Position numbers and translations under genes: made by a program. 64,000 bases of DNA from Mytilus galloprovincialis (Eukaryota > Mollusca > Bivalvia > Mytilida > Mytilidae). Below, one piece after another: positions 46,275 to 57,965 of the stretch (position 1 is the first letter of the stretch; each line of letters opens with the position of its first letter). The notes under the pieces are model-generated. The model saw nothing but the letters and a program-made list of their open reading frames with translations. It had not been told where the DNA came from and ran no database searches. The stretch is from assembly GCF_965363235.1 (NCBI RefSeq), contig NC_134840.1:97972416-98036415 (forward strand), read 5' to 3'.

Positions 46275-46863
46275 GGGGACGAAGTCTGTATGTATTATTT
46301 TCTTAATTCAATCATGTTGATAAAAGAAACCGAAATACCGTACGTAACGTTCCCGATTTTGGTTCTGTTGTTAGGGAATTAGCTGTGACGTTCTTTAAGT
46401 TATGACGTCATATTCGATGTAAACAAAAGAAACGCTTTCATCAGGAAACGTAACGTTTTTTTCATATCAAACAATTATTAAAATTGAATTTGTATTGAGA
46501 TCCAATCTTATGTTTTACTAGACTGGTAAATATAAAAAAAAAAAAATCAAAGTCTCATGCAAACAAGACAGATTTCTGCGCAAATGCGGGAAAACCGGAA
46601 CAGGAACTAGATCTGAAAAAAAACGTTAACGATTTTGAGCAATCTCCGGCGCAGAGATCACATATCCGTTCCGTTCAATACTTTGTAACACTACACTCAA
46701 TATTAAGTGCAGTATTGCAAAGCATGTATGGAACGGATATGAACTCTGCGCCGGAGATTGGATTTTGAGTTCATTAGTACAATGAAAAATTCGGGAAATT
46801 TTCCCAGATTTTTTTTTTTTTTTTTTCATTGATTTTTCTACCGTAATTGGGGACTTCGTCCCC
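46275..46863. mobile_element. MITE copy with GGGGACGAAGTC ends, carrying a nested insert
   Basis: Inverted ends GGGGACGAAGTC and GACTTCGTCCCC. Reverse-orientation relative of 14,372-14,775. It carries an extra 121-bp foldback element at 46,640-46,760 that the other copy lacks, which dates the insert as younger. Confidence 0.65.
46631..46769. mobile_element. Nested foldback element with a 9-bp target duplication
   Basis: 121 bp (46,640-46,760). Perfect 17-bp ends CAATCTCCGGCGCAGAG and CTCTGCGCCGGAGATTG, with further pairing inside (CATATCCGTTCC with GGAACGGATATG). Directly flanked by GATTTTGAG on both sides (46,631-46,639 and 46,761-46,769). Nine-bp duplications are typical of Mutator-like transposons, so a MULE-type MITE is likely. 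It is empty in the sister MITE copy. Confidence 0.75.
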
Positions 46864-47129
46864 ATATTATACTTTCATTATAGCCCTGTCGTAGAGTTTT
46901 CCCACGGTGCAGTTTTTTGTAAAATCGGGTTAAAGTGTGATTTTCGGATTTTTTTCTTTTCAATTTTAAACACGGGAACGCTTATCATTAATTCCCGAAT
47001 GAAGATATCATAAAAAAAAATGGTATCAGATGAAGGAGTGAAATATCAGCTTTTAAATCAAACTTTAATATTATATGAACATATTCCCGTTTGAATGGTT
47101 TCACACTAAAAATTTTGGGGCCCTTTTAG

Positions 47130-47240
47130 CTTGTTGTTCGGTGTGAGCCAAGGCTCCGTGTTGAAGACCGTACTTTGACCAATAATGCCACGGTTAACTT
47201 TTACAAATTATGACCTAGATGGAGAGTTGTCTCAAATAGT
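47130..47240 (+). repeat. Dispersed repeat tail (GATGGAGAGTTGTCT family)
   Basis: Sister of 37,080-37,215. Confidence 0.5.
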
Positions 47241-47324
47241 AAGGTTAGTTAAGTTACTGCCCTTGTACGCCGTTGGCATGTAGGGCAGTGACGAAGATTT
47301 TCCACTTTTGTCGGTCGTTGGCAG

Positions 47325-47462
47325 CAGAGGCCCGGGCCCCCCCCTTTTTGGGAAAAAATTTGGTTGCTTATATAGGGAATCACTGAAGCGTGACTGGAGC
47401 GGGCCCCCTCTTAGGTCAGTCAGTGGGCCCCCACTTATGAAAATTTCTGGATCCGCCACTGG
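47325..47462 (-). repeat. GGATCCGCCACTG-family repeat, copy 2
   Basis: GAATCACTGAAGCGTGACTG, GAGCGGGCCCCCTCTTAGGT and ATTTCTGGATCCGCCACTGG. Strongly G/C-tracted against an AT-rich background. Confidence 0.65.
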
Positions 47463-48589
47463 GCAGTTTTCTGTAGTGTGCCCATGTCTGTTGACATTAA
47501 CTAGCCTCTGCCTCTACAGTTCTTCTCCGTGTCATTTTAGGTCTTCCTCTCTTTCTTTTACCTTCTGGGGTCCAGTGGAGTGATCCCCCTGGCCTTTCCG
47601 TAGGACATGCCGAATCCACCTCCCGCGTCTTCTTATTATAGTTGTGGTTATATCTTGTTGTTGGCATCTGATGAAAAGGTTCTCGTTTTATTTTTTTGTG
47701 GCCAAAAGATGCGCAGAATCCTTCTCAGACTTTTGGTATGGAATACAGACAGCTTACAAAACAGTAAGGGCCCCCACAAAAATTACTAATGTTACCCATT
47801 TAAATGGAAAAAACCATTGCAACGATCTAATCTATATAAAAAAAACTACAAACGAGAAACATTTATGAGCCACATCAACAAACGAAAACCATGTCTGTCG
47901 TTGTTTTATAAAAAAAAGAGGTTTCACATCTTCTCAATGTGCTATTGCTCTAGTACAGTACTGATTTATTTAAATACATAAAAACAAACTTCATATACTA
48001 TAGTGTCCTGAATTCGAACATGAAGATTAATTTTTATAGTTCTAACATACTTTTAAGTTTAAATAATCAGCCTAGAATTTCATCATTTTTTTCATTACAT
48101 CATGGACCAGGTGCTAACTTTACAGTTCTTATTTCTCCTCTGTTCTTCATGGCATTTTAACAAAACTTTCCCAAAAATATCTTTAAATGTGGCCATATAT
48201 TATTGCATAGCTAAATCTTAGCTATGAATATTTTTTGTCGATAATTTCCGTAGATAAAGATATTTGTTTCATTCAGGCGCGTAGCTCCCTATACGCTAAC
48301 ACGCAGTTGCGTGCACATCGATTCGGCAAGCAAAAAAAAAAACAAAACAAAAAAAACAAAATAAAAATTTATAAATTAATTATGGTTAAAGGAAACACAT
48401 ATGTTGTCACTTTTTTAATTGATGAACTGTCATTAAATAACGGTAATTCAAAATAAACGTTTTATTGGAGATCATGTAAAAATCGCACAGTGAGTAACTT
48501 GTATCTTTTACCAGATTTGAATTTATTATACTCAGTCTAAGACGTGTAGTTTCGGAGCACATTTTACAGAGTACGGCTTATCTGTTTGC

Positions 48590-49160
48590 GATGCGATGTA
48601 CCAATCGACCATTAGATTTATCGAAACCCTTTGATATTATTGAAAATATGCGGAGGCGATGTATTCGACAGACTACCAGAGCCAATCACCCTGAAAACAC
48701 GCCAAAACAGCATTGGAAAGTCTCATTATATTTTGCGTTCACACACGTAGACCATATGATAATGGAATTGGAGAGTAGAGGGTGTCTGGTATTAGAAAAT
48801 AGCTTCTTTGTGTCGTATCTGCTTCCTCGTGTTGTAGGAAATATAACCAACGAATAATTCTCAACATTGTCTGAGACATACAAAATGACCTGGCATGTAT
48901 TTGGCGGATAATTTCAATTTGGAGGTCGCTCGATGGAGAACACGTACGCTGGTTTATAACATCTCGCGAGTGCTACAATGCAGATCTATCAGTGTATTAG
49001 TCTGTTGAAAACAAATGTACGATCAACAATGAACAACGACAGGTTATCATCGCTAGCATTACTGCATATTGATCGGGATTTCAGTGTGAATGTTGACAAA
49101 GTAATAGAGAAGTTCGTTTCTGCTTAGACCCGAAGAGCAGATTTTGGCCAATGTTGAGTA
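48590..49160 (+). pseudogene. hAT-family transposase relic (C-terminal part)
   Basis: An open stretch at 48,591-48,857 includes PKQHWKVSLYFAFTHVDHMI, resembling the region before the C-terminal dimerisation segment of hAT/ZMYM-type transposases. After stops, another frame at about 49,035-49,155 reads NDRLSSLALLHIDRDFSVNV-DKVIEKF, the typical hAT dimerisation end (R-L-S-S-L-A-L-L-H-I). Stops and shifts make it inactive. Flanking 48,270-48,340 and 49,350-49,430 (GCGTAGCTCCC and AGCTACGCCCC) may be the outer inverted ends of the element. Confidence 0.65.
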
Positions 49161-49499
49161 AATTCTGTAATTCAAAAATGTGTTGTTTATGTATTAAATT
49201 AACCATGATTTACTCTATTCAGAAGATTCAAGTATTAATAGTTTTACGTTCATAAATTGTTTATAAGCCCTATCTACAGGTAGCTCCTCTTTAAACCGTC
49301 CTATGACCGAAAACCGAAAAAAAAAACATTTTTCTGCATTAAAGGGTCCCAAAAATTTTTCGCCTCTCTCCGCTCGGCGATAGTTGCTTGCACATGGTTT
49401 TCTTCTAGCTACGCCCCTGTCATTTTCTTACATGTTGCAAGCGAGGGTATGTATCACGTGTGTTGCTGTATAATCTATGGAAGATGCTGATACAGAGGC

Positions 49500-49612
49500 C
49501 AATTAAGAGGGGTCAAGGGGACCTGGTCCTTTTTCTGCATGACCGGAGCGGGTCCCCTCTTAGGCAGTCAGTTGGCCCCCACTTATGAAAATTTCTGGAT
49601 CCGCCACAGTGA
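49500..49612 (-). repeat. GGATCCGCCACTG-family repeat, copy 3
   Basis: ACCGGAGCGGGTCCCCTCTT, TTGGCCCCCACTTATGAAAA and TTTCTGGATCCGCCACAG match copy 2. Confidence 0.65.
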
Positions 49613-50277
49613 TATGCACATGTATGACGCAAACTTTTAGGTTAATGTAGTAGAAAGCCAGGAATAGAAGATGAAAAACATTTTGTAGTTAAAATTTAAT
49701 TTTATTTTCGAACTATGGAGTACTACCTAATGTGTTTCCCTCGGTTTTATTTTGTAACCGGGATTTGTTTTGATTTGATTTATGACTTTTGGGCAGCAGA
49801 ATACTACTTTTGCCTTTATCTGTAACATACACGATTTCATTTGTTTTATATAACCTTTGAAGCTTTTATTTTGCTTGTGATAATAGTAAAGCAATATGAT
49901 CATGATGATTGATTACTGGGTGTTTCAATAAATCACGGCGTCATAAAGCCATGCATACCAAGATGTTGTTGTTTTTTTTTTTAATGAAAACGATTGTGTG
50001 ATGATACGCATCATTGAGAAGAGAAAAACTCTGGAATCAAGATTGTCCTAGCGACACCAGTAAATCAACAAAAAATATGTTTCATTTCATAATATAATTG
50101 GAAATGCCTAGCTAGCCCGGATGAAATTTTAAATTTGTGGATTTATTATGAACACCGTAAACAATTAAATTAAATTAAAATTAATTTGAAGTCGCTCACA
50201 CATTGAATTGGTTGTATGGTCACACAATCTAATTAAAATATTGATCTCTGATTACGTTATACTACATATTATGGTCC

Positions 50278-50434
50278 CAGGGGCGGATCCAGCCATTTAA
50301 AAAGGGGGGTTCCCAACACAGGACAAAAAAGGAGGGTCCAACTATATGTTCCCATTCAAATGCATTGATCGTCCAAAAAAGAGGGTTCGAACCCCCAGAA
50401 CAGCTCCCCCCCTTTTTTTTGATCCGCCACTGGG
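50278..50434 (+). mobile_element. Short TIR element, CCAGGGGCGGATC ends
   Basis: The left end CCAGGGGCGGATC and the right end GATCCGCCACTGG pair with one mismatch around 155 bp of G- and C-tracted sequence. It shares only the GGATCCGCC tip with the other members. A GGGTTCGAACCCCC palindrome lies inside. Confidence 0.6.
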
Positions 50435-51309
50435 TCCAATGTCGAAAATTAGTACTTTGTTATAGATTGATTCATTACAAGTACATACACAATTTTATTC
50501 ATTTCATTTATTTATTGAAGGACACAGTCAGAATCAGAAAATATACAACAAAAAAAACAACTTTCAAAAAATCATTGAAACAATATGTTTAGAAAATCTA
50601 TAAACATACCTTTATTTCAGTACTCCTGACGCTACTATTTCTACAATGATCTTTATTCACAAATACAACTGCGCTTTTTATATATAGTCTATATATACGA
50701 TTCGAGAATCAAAAGAACATTCTAAATCTAGAAAAATCTATAAATAACGAGAACATTTCTATTTAAGTAACAAGGTGAATTCCACTTTTCTGAAACATAA
50801 ATATAAACAATGACTTTCACTAGTCTATCCATCTCATCTAGAATATTCTAGCACGATTCATTCACGTTACAGTTTAGGTTAAATAGACAATGTCAGATAA
50901 AAGTCAATTAATATCTTCATAATTGTGTACTGCTCTTTATGTCTTTTATGGACCCTATATCTGTTATTTGGAGGGAAAACAATCTATAGTCTGTACTATT
51001 AGCAACTCTGACGAGGCCAACGAAAGTCTTTCATATTTCCAATTGTTATTTTATCTTCTTCATTGTACTTTAGGCCACGCTTTTTTGTTGTCTCTCTTTT
51101 AAAGCATTGTCATATATTAACTCAGTATCCTTTTCCGTAATCTATTTTTGTCAAGTCGATCCTCATTAGGGGAAAGACCGTTTAACTTTAAAAAAAAAAG
51201 GGTGGGTGGGTTATGGTTGTTTTCAAAACAAAACAAAAATTGATCCCCAATTCGATGACAAAAATATATTGTGTGACAAATATAAAATATTCTTAGACAA
51301 AAAAAATCA

Positions 51310-51700
51310 TAGACATGCAAACATATCATGCAACAAACGGTCGCCCCTAACCTCCTTTAGCATATTCTGAGCTCGGTTTAATGTTTTTTGTAGGTAACAT
51401 AACAATTTACCAGATCTTATTTGACCATCTCGGCTACTACTAACTGACATATACACCCAATTTTTTAACTTTGAAAGGTTGTTCTTTATCATCACAATGT
51501 CCCCAACCTTACCTGGAGCAAGTGTTGCACTTAATTATTCCACTCCTTAGTTTGTTGACAGTCCTTTTATGTAATTGTAGAACAAGAAGATACTCTTCTC
51601 TCTTTGCATATTAATTAAGATGTTTCTGTCCTTTATTCTTTGTCAATAACAATTGTTTAGTACTACTGATTTGATGTAAACATTCTGGATCTGGGAAACC
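51310..51700 (-). pseudogene. Integrase C-terminal relic of a BEL/Pao-type retrotransposon
   Basis: On the minus strand from about 51,520 the frame reads PGKVGDIVMIKNNLSKLKNW, then SRDGQIRSGKL. This is the pattern of the region after the integrase core in BEL/Pao elements (DUF5641 type: V-G-D-V-V-L-I ... W ... G-x-D-G-x-V-R). Upstream, INMQREEYLLVLQLHKR fits the Y-L-x-x-L block before it, out of frame. No other part of the element is recognisable, so it is a short relic. Confidence 0.55.
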
Positions 51701-51829
51701 ATCTTCGTTATTACTTGGAAAGCCTGTTTTGGGGTTTAGAGTTGAAAATGTGCTGGTGTAAGAGTTATATATGAAATCATGTTATCCCCAACTTATATAT
51801 ACAGGTAACTGTTTCCGATTGAACATTCG

Positions 51830-52225
51830 GCTAAAAAGTAAAATCACAAAAATACTGAATTCCGAGGAAAATTGAAAAAGGAAAAGTTCCAAAGTAAAAG
51901 TTCCTAATCAAATGGCATTACCAAAAGCTCAAACACATCAAAAGGAATGGATATTTGTCATATTTCCTGACTTGGTACACACATTTTCTTACGTAGATAA
52001 TGGTGGATTAAACCTGGCATTGAGGATCCAAAATGTTGTGCCAAATACGGCTAAGGCAATATATGCCTGGGATAAGAAAATCCTTAGTTTTTCGAAAATT
52101 TCAAAGTTTTGTAAACAGGAAATTAATAAAAATGACCACCAGCAGTGGCATCGACCCAGTGGTGTAAATAGTTATCAAAGGTACCAGGGCTAAACCTCTC
52201 ACGTGTATGACAGTCGCATCTAGTT
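51830..52225 (+). repeat. Dispersed bivalve-type repeat
   Basis: Same order of blocks as 11,560-11,760 (AAAATCACAAAAATACTGAA, TCCTAATCAAATGGCA, TGACTTGGTACACACA, GGTGGATTAAACCTGG). A TGTGCCAAATACGGCTAAGG unit is inserted before the end ACAGTCGCATC. Confidence 0.65.
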
Positions 52226-52871
52226 CCATTATATTGACAGCGAGGTGTGAACAAAACAAAAACATATTAAAATAAAATTGATAAAAATGTCAAAAGTTCT
52301 AAGTTGGTTCTAAGAGTTCTACGTTGGTCATTTGTAAGACATAATTTTTCAATTGTTTTCTGTAAACATCGTTCATAAAAATCCACCCATCCCAGATGCT
52401 AACTCAACAATGAATTGACACTGTATTCCATTATTTCCCATGTAAGTTTGCACATTTGCCTCTTCTTAGGTATTGTTAGCTTATTCAAACTGGAACTGTT
52501 ATCTGAAATTGTTTGCTTTTGTTTTCTATAGCGACCTATGAATTTTTGAAAGTCTAGTAAAAACTGTTCTGCTCATATATGTTGCAGTAATTCAAAATGG
52601 ATGACACTTACCACTAGACATATATAAAATCAAACTAACCCATACTTTTTTTTAATTCTTGTGTGCTTTCACAATAATTGGCCCATAATTGTTCACTCCG
52701 GGGTATGTTAATTGGGATATCCCGTTTCTTTGGTATATAGTGATATCCCTTTTCTTTGGTATATAGTGGAGGCATAAATGACATTTTATATAGTTCACTT
52801 TCACACCGTTTGCAGATTGTCATTTTCTAAAAACTCTTTTCACTTGCAATTAGGAAAGGATTTGATCTAAA

Positions 52872-53931
52872 TGAGGGGCGAAAGATACCAGAAAGACAGT
52901 CAAACTCATAGAAAAAAAAATAAACTGACAACGCCATGGCTAACAAAGAAAAAGACATACAGACAGATAATTGTACATAAGACACAACATAGAAAACAAA
53001 AGACTAAGCAACACGAATCCCATCAAGAACTGGGGATGCCGGATCTCAGGTGCTCCGGAAGGGTAAGCAGATCCTGCTCTAAATGTGGAACCCGTCGTGT
53101 TGCTCATGTTATTACAAACCCGGTAAATAGTCTAATTCGGTAGGTCACATTCGTGAAAAGGGCAGTGAGATGTAGTTACGACATAATGAACATATTCGAT
53201 ATCATCTGTGAAACCCTTATTCCATAACGGCCAACCAACTCGTGATGACGTCTGTAAAATTTACGAAGGGATGATTTCAACTTCATCATTTTGAACTTTG
53301 GTTTAATAGCTTCCTTCTGAACAGTAAAACACTATCAACGAAATCGTAATAGGAAGGATATATACCCGTATGCAGGCACTGTTGTAATGTTGCTACATAT
53401 ATATGGAATGTATACAATTGTGAATCTGGAATCATCTCTATTGTCGTTAAGTTTTCTTTCAACCGACCCTCATTGTAAATTTCTAGATGTAAGTCAAGAT
53501 ATGAGGCAGACTTAACTATCTTTTGTATCCTTTATCTCTTGTTAGATGGGATAGATGCATTCATCATAGTCACCAGATTTAGAATTATTTAATGAGAGAA
53601 CATCATCTATTTAGCGGAAAGTAAAGTTATAGGATATTGATTACTTCTTATCTTTCTTCCTAAGAAGTTCCCGTATGAAGTCGGCCTCATAATAATAAAT
53701 AAAGGAACAAGTCGGCACGAAGAGGGGCATTATTGGTTCCCATTGGAATGCCAACGGTCTATTGAAAACACATCCTCCAAACATAACACATATGTTGTCA
53801 ATCAAGAAATCAAGCATCCTGATAATGTCAGTTGCAGAGAATTTTTTGTTTGAATCAGAGTGATTCTTTACAAAATAGGTTGTATCCCTCCCTAAGACAA
53901 GATACTTGTATCTACGTTCTAAAAAAGACAT
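52872..53931 (-). pseudogene. Reverse-transcriptase retroelement relic, minus strand
   Basis: Second copy of the RT family at 16,672-17,744. On the minus strand: RRYKYLVLGRDTTYFVKNHS at about 53,915-53,858, a TDIIRMLDFLIDNI block, the palm block with the G-x-P-M motif degraded, YYYEADFIRELLRKKDKK ending near 53,641, then a decayed remainder and a long 3' tail with the reversed GTGTTGCTTA and GGAGCAGGATCTGC-type blocks down to 52,872. Multiple stops. Tail conservation shows the 3' UTR is part of the mobile unit. Confidence 0.7.
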
Positions 53932-54409
53932 TCTTTTTTATGAAACAAAACAATACCAATAAAATTGAGAATGGAAATGGGGAATGTGTCAAAGTAACAA
54001 CAACCCGACCATAGAAAAAACAACAGCAGAAGGTCACCAACAGGTCTTCAATGTAGCGAGAAATTCCCGCACCCGGAGGCGTCCTTCAGCTGGCCCATAA
54101 CAAATATATACTAGTTCAGTGATAATGAACGCCATACTAATTTCCAAATTGTACACAAGAAACTAAAACTGAAATTATACTAGACTAACAAAGGCCAGAG
54201 GCTCCTGACTTGGGACAGGCACAAAAATGCGGCGGGGTTAAACATGTTTATGAGATCTCAACCCCCTATACCTCTAGCCAATGTAGAAAAGTAAACGCAT
54301 AACAATACGCACATTTAAAATTCAGTTCAAGAGAAGTCCGAGTCTGATGTCAGAAGATGTAACCAAAGAAAATAAACAAAATGACAATAATACATAAACT
54401 AGATATCAT

Positions 54410-55205
54410 TGAGATGGGAGCCATCTCTGTGGGCCCCGCTGTGAATAATGTGCATTAAAAAATTGTATCTTTACCATAGGACATGGGTTTGTCAACTGAA
54501 ATCAAAGTTTTTGACCTTGACCTTTGACCTATGAAGTTGTAAATAAATTATGACACACCCTTTGGTGTTGGTTTATAAACATGTCAAGTATAAACTTTGA
54601 AATGATAAAGGTTCTCAAGATATAGAGCGGACACGATCTTTACCATAGGACATGGGGTTGTCAACTGAAACCAGTTTTTGACCCTGACCTTTGACCTAGG
54701 AAGTTGCACATAAATTATGACACACCCTCGGTGTTGGTTTATATACATGTCAGGTATAAACTTTGAAATGATAACGGTTCTCAAGATATAGAGCGGACAC
54801 AATCTTTACCATAGGACATGGGGTTGTCAACTGAAACCAAAGTTTTTGACCTTGAACTATGCCCTAGGCAGTCGTTCATAAATTATGACACACCCTCTGG
54901 TGTTGGTTCATATACATGTCAAGCATAAACTTTGAAATCATAACGGTTCTCAAGATATAGAGCGGACACGATCTTCACCACAGGACACAGGGTTGTCAAC
55001 TGAAACCAAAGTTTTTTGACCTTGACCTTTGACCTAGGAAGTTGTACATACATCATGACACGCCCTCTGGTGGTGGTTAATAAACATGTAAAGTATAAAG
55101 TATGAAATCATAATTGTTCTCTAGATATGGAGCGGACACAAAGTGTTACGGACGGACGGACGACGGACAGACTGATCACTATAGGGGACCGCCTTTGGCG
55201 GGACC
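54410..55205. repeat. Satellite, about 168-bp unit, four copies, with TGACCT half-site arrays
   Basis: Units start near CTTTACCATAGGACATGG at 54,468, 54,638, 54,803 and 54,973. Each has TGACCTTGACCTTTGACCT or a variant (54,512, 54,679, 54,847, 55,018), then GACACACCCT-TGGTGTTGG and TCTCAAGATATAGAGCGGAC. It closes with GGACGGACGGACGACGGACA and a GGCGGGACCC end at about 55,205. Confidence 0.85.
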
Positions 55206-55989
55206 CTAATAACAACCGACTACTACCAGTTAACTGACATGCCAGCTCCAGCCTTCAATTAAACTGATTGAAAGATTATGATTTCATCATATGAATATCA
55301 GGCACAATCCTTCCCGTTAGGGATTTAGTATCATACCATCATAACATATAGGAGAAGAACATAACCCGTGTCATGCCATCAACTGATTTTTGAATAAATG
55401 TGTTTAGTTCCGATGCAAAGACCCTATAAGTGAATCAAAATTAACGTCAAAATGTACAATCTTTAATGACCTGACAACAGTATCGTAATTATATCCCTTC
55501 TTAATAAGTCTATTTGAAGGGTTTTTTTTAGTTTCTGAGGTGAATACTGACATTTTTGTGCTTTATAAAGAATATTTCCATAAAAAATTGGATGTGAAAT
55601 ACCTGAACTCTTTCAATATTTCTTTTTATTTGGAATGGGGAATACTTGTGTAAAGTGTAGAAAAGTCAAATGTTTTAATACTATTGCAAGATGAAAGAGT
55701 CTTAGATTGTATGTACTCTAAAAGATTTTTTTTTAGTATCCATGCACATCTAATTCATGCCACCTTTAGAAAAGGCATTTTTGATTGCTGATAAAACAGA
55801 TGTTAATAATTTAGAATGATACAAAATGATACTATAAACGTCTAGGAAAGTAAACTATAGAAAAGGTGGGGTTTTGTTTTTTGTTATTCAGGACCCATGT
55901 GTTCAGTTTGCTCCTACGATACTGTTCAAAATTTATGAGGACAAAGATTTAGGGCACATTAATGAGACAGGTCTGTCAGGCCTGTCTGA

Positions 55990-56979
55990 GTATAAGTTAA
56001 GATAAGAATTTTATTAATCTAATCAAGAACCCATACAGGGCCTCATTTTACAATAATATTAATATGACAATATGATTGGAAAAAGCATACCATACTTTAA
56101 CGTTATGGACAGGATCAGAGGCTGACACAACATGTGTCTTACATAACTATTATATTAAATCTTATAACAATACAAAATTATTTCATATATTTTGTTTACA
56201 TCTGGATCTTATTTCTAAAACTTTAATAATGTAATTTCCTAGGCACATAAGAGTTGGCCCGTAAATGCTCATTTGTGAACAGCCAGAAACATTTCTTATC
56301 CTTAGGTAGTTCTTTAAAATTAGTACAAAAAGTGTTAACTTTATCAGATAATAAATTCCTCTGTTCATTATATAAAGGACAATTTACTGTGAAATGGGTC
56401 TCATCTTCAAGAGTTTGATCCATGTGATAAGCAGTGATGACATAGACGTTGAGTTCTCTCTATGTATTTTTTACTATATCTATCTTTCTCAATTCTAAGA
56501 TCATGAGCACTTATTCTCATTTTACATATAGCTCTTCTTATATTAAAATCGTTAATTGATAAATAAGTCTCCTTTTCAAAGTCAGTCTTGAGGTTGAAGT
56601 AATTTTCTAATTTACTATTACCTTGTGATAAGGTTTCAGATCTTTTGATCAACCAAAATGTTTTAAAACTGTTACAAAGTTTACATTTTACAAATTTAAT
56701 TAATTTATTGATCTTTGTATTTAAATTTTGTATATCAAGTGATTGAAGTACATATTTCATAGATGAATACCAACAATTAATGTTTCCTGCATCATTATGA
56801 GTGAATTCTGCATAATCAACTTCAATACACTGACAGTTTACACCTGCACATGGGATATATATTTCCCAACGTATTCGGTATTCAAAAGCTTGCAGCTGAT
56901 ATAGTACTAAGACTTCATTTAACGTCACCTGGGTTTGAGCAGAAAGTTGATGAACCAGATATGTCAACGAACGTCTCAT
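55990..56979 (-). mobile_element. LINE 3' fragment, minus strand, frameshifted
   Basis: The frame at 56,979-56,407 and a second, shifted one at 56,423-56,223 together give the C-terminal zinc-binding part of a non-LTR retrotransposon ORF2: FNIRRAICKMRISAHDLRIE, then LCHHC in the first frame and EDETHFTVNCPLYNEQRNLL in the second, so the C-x2-C...H-x4-C motif is split by one frameshift near 56,415. A 3' tail follows to about 55,990. A relative of 30,790-31,316, inactive. Confidence 0.7.
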
Positions 56980-57399
56980 CCTTTTTTCTAAAATAGTTCA
57001 TCGTAAGGGAGCAAGACTTTGTTGATAAATTTTCCGTTTCAAATTCACAATTAATACACATTCAGTCCAGTCAATCTAGTATAAATTTGACCCTAACCTT
57101 GAAGAAATTGCAACAGAAGATTTTCAATAAGAAATTAAAAATGCTGATTTCGAGTTTTCCTCAAGTTAGATTTTATGGGACTTTTTTCTGTATATATTTA
57201 ATGCTACAGATAAGAACTAAAACATTTCTTGTTGCAATTAGTTTGAGGTTCAAACTTAAGATTGACTGGACCAACAATTGTTTTTTAAGTATAGATTCAG
57301 GGTACTGGCGTTTTTTTATCATCTTAATACCATGTAGTATTCTTTTATTTGTTTATGAATTTAACTTACCTTCACTTTTACTGTTTAGTCAGTTTTCTG

Positions 57400-57965
57400 T
57401 GAAATCCATCAACTTGACTCTTTACTTATACATCCTCTTATTGTGCAATTGTGTTATGGTAAATTTTTATATTCTTATCTTTCACTATTACTTATGTGCT
57501 TTGTCTGTATGCATTTTTGTGTTACTTTGGTACATATGATGTGGTTCTGTACTTATACATCCCCTCATTATGTTATTGTGCTATGGAAAATTTTGTCTTT
57601 CATTGTTGATCATGTGCTTTTGTCTAAATAATACGTTTGTTTGTTACACATTAGTTTGCCAATGTAAGTTACTAATATTATAACACAATGTTGACTAGTG
57701 TACTGCTTTAAAAAAAAAAAATATCTATTATGTCTGTTTGTTATGTTTAAACATCATTGTTAATATAATCTCATTGTATATGAATGTCATACAAAAGAGA
57801 GGTTTAGCTAGCTATAAAAACAGGTTCAATACAGCATTTTATACATAAGAATTACCTGTACCAAGTCAGGATTATGACAATTGTTATCCATTCGTTTGAT
57901 GTGTTTGAGCTTTTGATATTGTAATTTGACTATGGACTTTTCCTGTGTTCAGTATTTTTTTGTTC
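57400..57965. repeat. Composite dispersed repeat with internal duplication
   Basis: ACTTATACATCC-CTTATTG-GCTATGG-AAATTTT occurs twice (about 57,423 and 57,548). The downstream half matches 18,600-18,860. Confidence 0.55.

Noticed and set aside
50375..50400. tRNA B-box match GGGTTCGAACCCCC
   Set aside because: No cloverleaf or A box around it; it is part of a TIR-bounded G/C-tracted repeat.
57087..57539. 150-codon plus-strand ORF rich in Leu, Phe, Ile, Tyr and Cys
   Set aside because: Runs into a dispersed repeat that also occurs at 18,225-18,600; the translation is what T-rich repeats give in any frame.
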